From NCBI GenBank assembly GCA_964581465.1, contig CAZOOP010000010.1:22458-86457 (forward strand): DNA of 64,000 nucleotides, read 5' to 3'. The position numbers and the translations under genes were made by a program. This DNA comes from WJMB01 sp964581465 (GTDB lineage: Bacteria; RBG-13-66-14). The notes beneath the pieces were generated by a model. It saw only the letters and a program-made list of their open reading frames with translations. It was not told the DNA's origin and made no database searches. Each line of letters begins with the position of its first letter. The first letter of the stretch is position 1. Of this stretch, positions 38,635-47,007 are shown piece after piece.

Positions 38635-40443
38635 CTAGCCCGTTTTGAAACGGTAGTCGGGCAGCAGCATCGGGCTGACGCGCTCGGTCTGCACGCCGTT
38701 GGAATCGAGCTCGGCTTCCCACTCCTCGACGTGCTCCAGGGTCAGCTTGGAGAGCTTGACCTCCTCGGCGTAGGCGGCGGCTGCGGTGCCGGCACGGCGG
38801 CCGAAGACGGTGATGTCCAGAAGCGAGTTGCCCATCAGCCGGTTGCGCCCGTGGACGCCTCCGGTGACTTCGCCGGCGGCGAAGAGTCCGGGAACGTCGG
38901 TGGCGGTGTCGTCGGAGATCCACAGCCCGCCGTTCTGGTAGTGCAGGGTGGGGTAGACCAGCATCGGTTCCTTGGAGATATCGATGCCGTGGCGCATGAA
39001 CTGCTTGAACTTGGCCGGTAGCTCGCGCTCGATAGTGCCCGGTCCCTTGAGGATCTCGATCATCGGTGAGTCCAGCCAGACGCCGACGCGGCCGGTGGGT
39101 GTCTGGATGCCGTTTTCCCGCTCCAGGCACTCGCGCATGATCGCCGAGGACTCGACGTCGCGGGGCTCCTTGGGGAAGACGAAGTCCAGGCCGTGGCGGT
39201 TGACCGGCTCGGCGCCCAGGCCGCGGACCTTCTCGGTGATCAGCAGGCCGACGTTCTGCTCCGGGTAGGCGGTGCCGGTGGGGTGGTACTGGATGGAGTC
39301 CATGAAGCGCAACCGCGCTCCGGCGCGATAGCCCATGATCAGGCCGTCGGCGGTGGCGCCGTAGTGGTTGGTGGTGGCGAAGCCCTGGATGTGCAGCCGC
39401 CCGATGCCGCCGGTGGCCATCACCGTGGCCTTGGCGCGGACCACCAACAGCTCGCCGGTCTCCATGTTCTGCAGCACGGCTCCGGCGCAGCGTCCCTGGG
39501 CGTCCTTGACCAGCTCGACGGCCGGGGCGAACTCGACGACCTGGATCTGGGGCCGGTTGCGGATCTCGTCGCGCAGCACGCGCATGATCTCCGCGCCGGT
39601 CATGTCGCCGGCGGAGTGCATCCGCTTGCGCGATGTCCCGCCGCCGTGCAGGACGTGCATCCGGCCATCGTCGTCCTTGCCGAACATCACCCCCATTTTC
39701 TCCAACCAGCGCAGCACCAGGGGCGCGTCATTGGTCAGCGCGGCGACCAGCTCGCGGTCGTTGGTGAAGTGCCCGCCGCCGTAGGCGTCGAGGAAGTGGA
39801 TGACGGGATTGTCTTGGGGTTTGTCGGCGCCCTGGATGCCGCCCTCGGCCATCACCGTGTTGGCGTCGCCGTGGCGCAGCTTGGTGATCAACAGCACCTC
39901 GGAACCTGCCTCCTGGGCCACCAGGGCCGCCGCGGAACCGGCTCCGCCTCCGCCGATGACCAACACGTCGACGTTGTAGGCCGGTTTACCGAGGTCGACC
40001 TGCTGACCGGCGATCAGCGAGTGGGCCTCGATCAGGTCGGCGAACTCGTCCGGGGTGCGCTCGCCCCGGTTGGGACCCACCGCCAGCTCGCGCATCCCGG
40101 TGTCCTTGTAGTCGGGGTGGAACTTCTTCAGGACGTTGTCGCGCTCCTCCATGGTCATCGGCGGGAAGTAGCCGATGCCGCGAATCCGACCCAGCTCCTG
40201 GGCGTCGGCGGTGTTGAGGTTGATCTTGCCCGGGGTGTCGCTCAGGGCGAGCTGGTCCTTGATCTCGTCGAGGATCTCCTCGTCGAGGCCCTCGACCTTG
40301 AGCAGCTCGCGCAGGTCGCGGAAGTCGCCGTGCTGTTCGCGGTACTCGACGATGCGTCCGGGGGCCAGGCGGCGGGCGATGCGCCCGGAGCGCGTGGATT
40401 CAACGACGCTGATGAGTTCCTTCAGCTCGGGGGTGTAGCCCAT
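38635..40443 (-). CDS. FrdA/SdhA-like flavoprotein with N-terminal HhH domain
   Basis: A 602-aa fusion. Residues 1-~90 contain a ComEA-like helix-hairpin-helix (LLKVEGLDEEILDEIKDQL, then INLNTADAQELGRIRGIG). From ~155 it is a fumarate reductase/succinate dehydrogenase flavoprotein: FAD site VDVLVIGGGGAGSAAALVA, AEGGIQGA, QYHPTGTAYPEQ, TEKVRGLGAE, LHYQNGGLWI, GLFAAGEVTGGVHGRNRLMG. The histidine that binds FAD covalently in FrdA (SHT) is Asn here (ANT), so FAD is probably not covalently bound, as in NadB. FrdB-like and ferredoxin-like genes lie upstream on the same strand, separated by other genes. Exact substrate is uncertain. The ATG follows GAGGAG. Confidence 0.88.
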   Translation of the reverse strand: MGYTPELKELISVVESTRSGRIARRLAPGRIVEYREQHGDFRDLRELLKVEGLDEEILDEIKDQLALSDTPGKINLNTADAQELGRIRGIGYFPPMTMEERDNVLKKFHPDYKDTGMRELAVGPNRGERTPDEFADLIEAHSLIAGQQVDLGKPAYNVDVLVIGGGGAGSAAALVAQEAGSEVLLITKLRHGDANTVMAEGGIQGADKPQDNPVIHFLDAYGGGHFTNDRELVAALTNDAPLVLRWLEKMGVMFGKDDDGRMHVLHGGGTSRKRMHSAGDMTGAEIMRVLRDEIRNRPQIQVVEFAPAVELVKDAQGRCAGAVLQNMETGELLVVRAKATVMATGGIGRLHIQGFATTNHYGATADGLIMGYRAGARLRFMDSIQYHPTGTAYPEQNVGLLITEKVRGLGAEPVNRHGLDFVFPKEPRDVESSAIMRECLERENGIQTPTGRVGVWLDSPMIEILKGPGTIERELPAKFKQFMRHGIDISKEPMLVYPTLHYQNGGLWISDDTATDVPGLFAAGEVTGGVHGRNRLMGNSLLDITVFGRRAGTAAAAYAEEVKLSKLTLEHVEEWEAELDSNGVQTERVSPMLLPDYRFKTG

Positions 40444-40939
40444 CTAGACTCCTCGACCGGGGCCGCTCAAGCGGGGGAGGGCCGGTTGGGCCGCGACGCC
40501 GAGTCCAGGCGGCGGACGCGCGGCGGATAACGTTGACGGGAATAGGGGAACCAGCCCAGGTGGAATGGCTTGTTATCATCGTTCCAGCGAAACGCGCTAA
40601 CGTCGGCGACAGGCTGGATTATCGGCGGAACCCGACACAGGTGCTTGCGAGCAGTTGCGCGACGCGGGTAGGTTACTCGAAAGGTGACGGCGGTCCGCCG
40701 CGACGAGTGTGGCGGCCCCTTGGCCATGGTCATTGTCATGGTCTTGGCCATGGTTGGGCGAAGCGGCCGTAATATGGTTCCAAGGCCGGGTAGACAACCG
40801 CCCACCCGTGGGGCCGTACCCCGGGATCCGCCCGGCTGCTCGACCATCGGAGCGACGCTTGACCCCCGGCGCGCCCGGGACCGATTGAATCAACCCGGAA
40901 AGGGGTTCGGCCATGCCGACGAGAGCCCATTATAGCAAG
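40444..40939. other. Intergenic, nothing recognised
   Basis: About 495 bp upstream of the flavoprotein gene. It has a short repeated CTTGGCCATGGT motif near 40721-40756 but no gene I can support. Confidence 0.5.
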
Positions 40940-40976
40940 AAAGCGGCCCGCGGTCAGCAGGCCGCGGGTCGCTTTT
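40940..40976 (-). terminator. Terminator after the glycosyltransferase-like gene
   Basis: AAGCGGCCCGCGG and CCGCGGGTCGCTTTT form a long stem around GTCAGCAGG. On the minus strand it ends in TTTCTT, 18 bases past the stop at 40994. Confidence 0.75.
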
Positions 40977-40993
40977 GTCGTGGGCTTGCGCCC

Positions 40994-42624
40994 TTACCTG
41001 GAGGGGAAACCGTCCAGGACGTTCTCCTCGGACCAGCGGAGTCGGAAGAGTTCCAGGTGCCGAGTGCCCAGGGAGCGCGCCGGGATACGGCTGGAGTCGA
41101 TGGTGACGCTCTTGCCCGGGCGCGAGCCCGTCGGGTAGTTGGCCGTGGTAAGCCGCGGTCCGTCCGGCGTGAGCTCCTCGACGGCCAGGGTCCAGCGATC
41201 GAGGAGTTCCTTCTCGGCCTTGAGCTCGGCGAACCCCGAGGTCTCCTCGTAGTGCTCCCGGGGGGTGTAGGCGACGAAGTACTCGGGCTGGGTCTGGTTG
41301 ATCAGCTCTTCCTTCTCCTCGTACAGGTCACGCTCGGGAGTGCATAGGCCGAAGGTGTCGATGACGTAGCAATCGGTTTCGTAGCCGATGACGCCGATCT
41401 CGCTGACTGCCACCCGGGGCCGTTCGCCATCGCGATCCTCGAACACCTCGTTGATCTCCCGGGCGACCTCGTGGAGCATCGGCAGCCGGATGCGGGAGAG
41501 GAAGACCACGCCGGGCATGATGAAGGCCAGGGTGAAGAAGACGAAACTAACCACGGAGCCGGTAGCCACGGCCAGGTTGCGTCTGTTCTCGCGCAGGCTT
41601 CGCAGCATCCGGGGCCACAGGCGCGACAGGCCCCAGAAGGTCAGGGCGATCAGCGAGATGCTGATCAGCAGGGTGTAGCGAGTGCTGATGCGGGTTACGC
41701 CATGGAACACAAGGAAGAGGATATTACCCAGGGCGAAGGCGGCCAGGGGCCAGACCTCCACCAGGTTCTTTTTCATCAACCGTCGCTTCTTATCACGCAC
41801 CACGGCGACGATGATGACGATCAGCAGGGCCGCTCCCACGGCAAAGTCGCTGCCGGCCAGATTGCTCATGGACTCGGCGATGACACGCCAGGCCTGCGCT
41901 CCGGAAAGGCCGACGGCCTTCATCGAATAGGGCAGGGGGATCAGGGAGCCGAAGGCCCCCAGGGTGAAGCCCACCCAGGGCAGCAGCGGCAGCAGACCCA
42001 GCAAGATCAGCTCGAAAACCTTCTTCTTGTCGTTGCGACGACGGATGCAGTAGTCCACCGCCAGCAGGATGGTGAACAACGCCAGCTCGGGCCGGGCTAA
42101 AATCCCAGGGCACCGACCATAACGAACCAGGGTCGGCGCTCCGGGGAGTCTCGCTCCCCCAGCCAGAGGTAGAGGGTCAGCGCGAAGAGGAACAGGGCCA
42201 GGGGCATCTCCATCCCGGCCAGGTGCCAGCGGGCGATCAGCGCCGAGAAGGCCAGGCTGATCGTTCCGCAGATCGCCCCGCAGAAACCCACCCTCAGGCG
42301 TCGCAGGGAGCCGTAAAAGAAAACGGTCATCCCCCAGGCCAGCAGTCCGCCCAGGATGGATGACCAAACGATGATGTCCACGCCCAGCCAGTAGGCCGGG
42401 GCCAGCAGCAGGGGCCAGAGGAAGGAGGTGTTGACGTAGACCTGCTCGCCGGGATTGAAGGCGTAGCCCTGGCCCGAGGCGATGTTGCGGGCGACGCGGA
42501 AGGTGATGTAGCTGTCGTCGATCTGGGTATTGATGAAGATCAGTGAGACCAGCACGGTCACCAGGCCCAGCACGGCGGCCCGGATGAACTCACGGCGATT
42601 GAATGTAAACGACGGTTCGAGCAT
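40994..42624 (-). pseudogene. Glycosyltransferase-like membrane protein with one frameshift
   Basis: About 543 codons in total. It starts at the ATG at 42624 (after GGGGGAG) and has many membrane segments. The N-terminal part has DDSYITFRVARNIASGQGYA and the VYVNTSFLWPLLLAPAYWLG loop, typical of lipid-linked-sugar glycosyltransferases of the GT-C type. At 42099-42102 a run of four T's (minus strand) causes a stop (GALGF-stop); adding one T restores GALGFLARPELALF. The C-terminal soluble region (REINEVFEDRDGERPRVAVS) follows in the second frame. It could be a real mutation or a homopolymer sequencing error. Confidence 0.75.
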
Positions 42625-42713
42625 GGCTCCCCCTTGCGCTTTGCTTGACGTCTCTCGACGTCGGCGGTGGCGATTGTAATCGGTCCGCCGGAAGCACGCG
42701 GGGGTCGGTTGGA

Positions 42714-43412
42714 TCAGTCCGGTTCGCGGTCGGCCTGGGTCTCGGAGTAGCGGCGACGCAGGGTTTCTTCGCCGGCCTTGATCAGCGCTTCGAGCTCGCC
42801 GTCGTATTCGCCGTGCTCGATCTCTTTGACCCGCTCGCCGAGGTCCGGGGCCTCGGGGCGCAGATGCCGGGCGTAGAGACGCCGGGCCAGGATGCCGATG
42901 TTGTACTGGACGTTCTCTCCGGGACAGCGGCTGGCGCACAGACCGCACATCAGGCATTCGAAGGACAGCTCGGCCACCCGTTCAAGTTCACCCTTCATCG
43001 CCGCCGACATGTACTCCATCGTCTCCAGGTCCTGAGGACAGACCTTGGAGCAGGCGTTGCAGCCCATGCAGCGCAACAACTCCGGGTAGTGTTCGATCAG
43101 GCTGGCTGCGTCGGGCTCCAGCTCCTCGATATCGTAGGCCGATTTATTGGCCGGATAGAAGGGAATCTGGGTCAGGTACATCTCGGGCTCGACCACGGTC
43201 TGACAGGCCAGGCCGCTCTTGAGGCGGTAGTCCCCCGCCGTGCGGTAGACCGTGGCGCAGGCCCCGCAGATGCCCCCGCGACAGCCGCAGCCGCGGACGA
43301 ACTGGTAGCCGGCGTACTCGATGGCCTTGAGGATCGTCAGCGTCTCGGGCACCCGGTACTTCTTGCCCATGATGTAGATGTCGATCAGGCGCGCCTTGCC
43401 TTCTTCACCCAT
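42714..43412 (-). CDS. FrdB-like iron-sulfur subunit
   Basis: A 232-aa electron-transfer protein. The 2Fe-2S cluster motif is CGCRGGICGACATV with a further Cys in GLACQTV. Two [4Fe-4S]-type motifs follow: CMGCNACSKVCP and CLMCGLCASRCP. This is the layout of succinate dehydrogenase/fumarate reductase iron-sulfur subunits, which pass electrons between quinone and flavoprotein. The start MGEEGKARLID follows GGGAGA. It lies on the same strand as the FrdA-like gene and the ferredoxin-like gene, with an ATPase gene in between; together they are the likely complex. Confidence 0.9.
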   Translation of the reverse strand: MGEEGKARLIDIYIMGKKYRVPETLTILKAIEYAGYQFVRGCGCRGGICGACATVYRTAGDYRLKSGLACQTVVEPEMYLTQIPFYPANKSAYDIEELEPDAASLIEHYPELLRCMGCNACSKVCPQDLETMEYMSAAMKGELERVAELSFECLMCGLCASRCPGENVQYNIGILARRLYARHLRPEAPDLGERVKEIEHGEYDGELEALIKAGEETLRRRYSETQADREPD

Positions 43413-43570
43413 CGCGTGTCTCCCCGGTCTCCCCCGGTTGTGGGGGAACCATGGGGCGGATTGCGTCGGTAGCTCCACTGATTGAATCGAGTCAAAAAGG
43501 GAGCTCGACTTAATCAGTTTAATCCGCCTTCGTCCAAGTTGTTGTGTTCCAGGTCACAAAACGGTGATGT

Positions 43571-45148
43571 TTATACAAGAGTCCTGCTACGCCAGTCTGT
43601 TATCATCTCTCTCAATTTATTAATGAATATTTTTGCCTCTCCTGATTTCACATCAATCGCTTGCTTGGCAATGCTCTTCATTAACTCATCTTCAGTTCTC
43701 ATTAGTTTTGAAGCAAGATTTTTGATTTTAACCTTTGCTATATCTGCAGCTTTAGAAGTTGATGTTGCATATAATCTATCGATTTCTTTTATGTAGTTTT
43801 GGAGATCAACGCTATTAATTCCAATTGAGCTGCAATACAGCTCGGGATTTGTATTTAATATATTCCATATCCATTCTTCGGGGCTATTATTATCTGGAAG
43901 ATAAAGTATGTTAATCTTTCTTCCTAATTTAGACTCGAGAAGTGAAAATTCTTTTTGCTGTTCTCTAGCATCTCCATCTAATACGAATATATAATTATCC
44001 AATAGACCTACTCTTGATATGGTTCTAATATGGTGCTTAAATTCATCCTTACCGGTATCGTGGCCAATTTCCAGGTCGCTATATTCCAAATTAGAATCAG
44101 ATATTATACTAGATAAAAATCCGGTCAGGATATTTTCAGCACCTTTATCTTCACAATATAACGATAACTTATCGACGGTATCACCATATAGACTTTTTTG
44201 AACTATATCACGATAAGGCGTATGGACAATTACTGTTTCGCCTGTTCGTTCTAAAAATATTCTTGCATCACTTGGTACAGTATTAAGTATAGAAATGCTA
44301 TGAGTAGCCACAATAATTTGATGACTATTGCGTAAAGCAAGCCTTTGTAATTCAAGCATTAGGTTTTTTTGCACGTGGGGATGAAGACTTGCTTCGATTT
44401 CATCGATTAATATCAACGCATTACGAAGTTTTGATATTTCTATAGATAAGCGAAGAATTGCTCTTTCTCCTGCAGACATATGAAACTCTGAATATTCACT
44501 ACTGCTTTTATCTTTAAGCATAGCAAACAATAGCTCTTTATCGCTATGCTTAATATTTTTTATTTTAGAGTATCTGTGCGGTAACAAGTTTTGCGCTATT
44601 TCAATTAAGGATACATCAATATCTTCAGTACTAAGTTCTTTACGATAAAGCTGTGCAAAACCCTTGGCTTCAGCAGGATTGCGCAAATCTGTTAATGTAC
44701 GTATATATACATCACGACTTGGTTGCTTCTGCCTTCTTCTACCTTGAAAGCTTTTGTTCCATCCGCTACGTTTTCCTTTACCACGCCGCCACACCATTGG
44801 CACATGTTTGTTGTCATCTATATACGTATACACAATTTCGATATCCTCTCTCCTGTCTGAAGGTATTTTATTATCATTGCATCGAAAATCAGGAAACATT
44901 TTTGATGGTTTAAAATCTTTAGGTCCTGCTCCTGCTACGTCATATGCACACGCAAGCGCAAATAAAATTGTACTTTTTCCGCACCCATTTGGTCCTGCTA
45001 GTACAGATACTGGAAATGGAAAACCGATTCGCAATTCTTTAATACCCCTTATTCCATTTATGTATATGCTCTCAAGATAGTTTGGTAATTGAACTTTTTT
45101 GGCGCGTAGTTGCTCCCAAACTAGTTCAAGTTCGCGTTTAAAGAACAT
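43571..45148 (-). CDS. OLD-like ATPase with TOPRIM-like region, probable defence gene
   Basis: A 525-aa protein. An N-terminal SMC/ABC-type ATPase has Walker A LAGPNGCGKST (about residues 52-62), a signature-like MSAGERAILRL, Walker B LILIDEIEASLHP and switch histidine VATHSIS. After about residue 320 come LYCEDKGAENIL and YIFVLDGDARE, which fit the acidic residues of a TOPRIM nuclease. This is the OLD family plan; several members act in phage defence. The gene is clearly AT-rich beside GC-rich neighbours. It starts 11 bases after the ferredoxin-like stop, using AAAGGAG. The exact subfamily is unresolved. Confidence 0.85.
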   Translation of the reverse strand: MFFKRELELVWEQLRAKKVQLPNYLESIYINGIRGIKELRIGFPFPVSVLAGPNGCGKSTILFALACAYDVAGAGPKDFKPSKMFPDFRCNDNKIPSDRREDIEIVYTYIDDNKHVPMVWRRGKGKRSGWNKSFQGRRRQKQPSRDVYIRTLTDLRNPAEAKGFAQLYRKELSTEDIDVSLIEIAQNLLPHRYSKIKNIKHSDKELLFAMLKDKSSSEYSEFHMSAGERAILRLSIEISKLRNALILIDEIEASLHPHVQKNLMLELQRLALRNSHQIIVATHSISILNTVPSDARIFLERTGETVIVHTPYRDIVQKSLYGDTVDKLSLYCEDKGAENILTGFLSSIISDSNLEYSDLEIGHDTGKDEFKHHIRTISRVGLLDNYIFVLDGDAREQQKEFSLLESKLGRKINILYLPDNNSPEEWIWNILNTNPELYCSSIGINSVDLQNYIKEIDRLYATSTSKAADIAKVKIKNLASKLMRTEDELMKSIAKQAIDVKSGEAKIFINKLREMITDWRSRTLV

Positions 45149-45159
45149 TGTTCTCTCCT

Positions 45160-45630
45160 TTACCAGGCGATGAGTATCCCCAGCAGCAGGCCGAAGATCA
45201 AGCCCACCAAGGCGGCGAAGTAGCGGTCGAGCTGGTTGAGGGTCTTACTCCTGGGCAGGGTCTCGGTGACTCGCTTGTCGACGATGTACTGCTTGATGTC
45301 CAGGTCGGTCTGGGGGCATGCCAGGGCGCAGGAGTAGCACTGCTCGCAGTCCTCGCCGACGATGGACTCCAGGGCCATCGAGGTGCGCTGGGCGGTGCGC
45401 TCGAGGCGCTCGGGCTCTCGGCGCAGCACGGGGCAGGAGTCCACGCAGTTGCCGCAGCCGATGCAGCCCTTGTCCGAGGAGAGGTCGCGCCCCTCGTTGT
45501 GCAGGCGGTTGTAGATCTCCATCCCCGTCGAGAGCAGCCTTGTGCGGGCCACGGGGGGCTCCTTCATGTCGAAGATCTTGTCGAGGACGCGGCGGATCTT
45601 GGACAGATCGCGGGTCTGTGTCTCTGCCAT
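45160..45630 (-). CDS. Ferredoxin-like protein with C-terminal membrane anchor
   Basis: A 156-aa protein with two [4Fe-4S] motifs, CIGCGNCVDSCPVL and CEQCYSCALACP. The last ~25 residues form a membrane helix (YFAALVGLIFGLLLGILIAW), which should tether it to the inner membrane. It resembles the HdrC/quinone-side iron-sulfur subunits of fumarate-reductase-type complexes. The start at ATG 45630 is chosen over a TTG 33 bases earlier because AAAGGGG is near it. It probably passes electrons between the membrane pool and the FrdB-like and flavoprotein subunits. Confidence 0.85.
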   Translation of the reverse strand: MAETQTRDLSKIRRVLDKIFDMKEPPVARTRLLSTGMEIYNRLHNEGRDLSSDKGCIGCGNCVDSCPVLRREPERLERTAQRTSMALESIVGEDCEQCYSCALACPQTDLDIKQYIVDKRVTETLPRSKTLNQLDRYFAALVGLIFGLLLGILIAW

Positions 45631-45765
45631 GGCGGTATGGCCCCTTTGGGGTAATGTCGACAAACCGGATGGGCTTGCGGGGGATTGCGCGGTTGAATAT
45701 AGGCCAACCGGCGCGTCTTGGCAAGTCCGGCCCCCGTCGGCGCGGTGATTGAGACATGGTGTAGT

Positions 45766-46533
45766 TTAGTCCTGCTTATCCGCGTCCAGCTCGCGCAGCT
45801 CGTTGGCGGTCTCGGCGGTGAAGTCGTCGAGGAGCAGGTTGAGCGTCTGCTGGGTGACGAAGCTTGGGCTGAGCTCGCCGCCCTCTTCGTAGCTCCCGGA
45901 ATAGGCGCCGCGGTGCAGCGCCTCGCCGCCGCGGGACAGGCTTAGCGTCAGCGAGGCCTCGCAGCGGGTGCGGCTGGTGGCGATGCCGCCGAGGATGCCG
46001 CCGGTCAGCCCGGCAGCGCCGCCGCCGAAGCTCCACCAGGCCCAGGCCGGAATCGTGGAGAACAGGGAGTTGCAGCCTCCGGCCAGAACCTGGGAGCCGA
46101 TCTCCCAGAGGCAGGCGATCTCGCCGACGGCGGCGGCGGCCATCCCGGCCACGGCCAGCACCACCCAGACCCCGTCGATGCGCCCCTCGAGCAACAGCGA
46201 GTCGATGGATCCGCCCAGACGGAACTCGGGGTTGAAGTCCTCCGGGGCGTCGACGGCGGCGTAGGCGACGCTGAACAGCCCCGTTTTCACCAGATAGGCG
46301 GCCACGCCCCGACCGACGTATTCGGCCACCTCACGCAGCTCCTCGGCGTCGCCCTCCCGACCGCCCAGACTCTCCAGGGCCAGAGGCTCGACCAGCAGGC
46401 CGCGCTCGACCACCGGGTAGGTGTGTTTGGGCGAAGCCTGGAAGTCCTCGAAATGGTAGTAATTGTAGCTGCAGGCGGTCAGCAGCGCCAGGGAAACGGC
46501 GAGTACGAGGCTCAGGACGCGGCGGATAGTCAT
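45766..46533 (-). CDS. Lipoprotein of unknown function
   Basis: A 255-aa protein with a signal peptide and lipobox LLTAC (Cys21). After the Cys it begins SYNYYHFEDFQASPKHTYPV. A hydrophobic Ala/Gly-rich stretch (WVVLAVAGMAAAAVGEIA) lies at about residues 122-139 and another (WWSFGGGAAGLTGGILGGIA) at about 165-184, so part may sit in the membrane. The end is a beta-rich, charged region. The ATG follows GGAGG. I recognise no family. Confidence 0.8.
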   Translation of the reverse strand: MTIRRVLSLVLAVSLALLTACSYNYYHFEDFQASPKHTYPVVERGLLVEPLALESLGGREGDAEELREVAEYVGRGVAAYLVKTGLFSVAYAAVDAPEDFNPEFRLGGSIDSLLLEGRIDGVWVVLAVAGMAAAAVGEIACLWEIGSQVLAGGCNSLFSTIPAWAWWSFGGGAAGLTGGILGGIATSRTRCEASLTLSLSRGGEALHRGAYSGSYEEGGELSPSFVTQQTLNLLLDDFTAETANELRELDADKQD

Positions 46534-46580
46534 CCCAACCTCCGGGGACGGAGTAGGCGGGTCTCGGAGCGATAGTGGAT

Positions 46581-46917
46581 GGGACTGTCACCTGTTGTGG
46601 TTCGGCTCATCCAGCGAATGGAATGTCATCCAACGCTGGATAGCTCATACATATTGCCATTGTATCATCGCCGCTCTATGGCGTGAGCCTGAACTCGACT
46701 TTGGTCTTGCTGAAAGCCGGAGGCTGTCGCTCCCATCTCAGGGTCGTGGAAGCTGCGCTCGGTTTTATGCTGACGACGGTCCTTTGCTTGTATTGGGACC
46801 TATGTCAACATATGCCGGAAAGAGTTGACGCCCTGCGTCCAGCATCTCTCAAGGCCGTCTCTTCAATGCGGCTCTCCGTGGTCACGCCTGGCGTGCCGGT
46901 TTCCCGTGATGATGCCC
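46581..46917 (+). mobile_element. MITE-like element with IS1595-type ends
   Basis: A 337-bp non-coding element from GGGACTGTCACC to GTGATGATGCCC, mutated forms of the shared ends. Its inside (GAAAGCCGGAGGCTGTCGCT, ATGCGGCTCTCCGT) matches the outer element at 51397-52103. Flanking 8-mers do not match. The rest of 46534-47007 shows no gene. Confidence 0.65.
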
Positions 46918-47007
46918 GCCTGGTTTGATGCGAGTGCGACGCTCCACGGCGTCGAGTGATCCAGTCGGTGGATACGCCGGGGCTGGCTCTATGGACGATG
47001 ACTTCGA

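Noticed and set aside
43571..45660. Retron or two-gene defence system with the OLD-like ATPase
   Set aside because: No reverse transcriptase, msr-msd-like RNA or partner nuclease gene is adjacent; only the single ATPase gene is supported.
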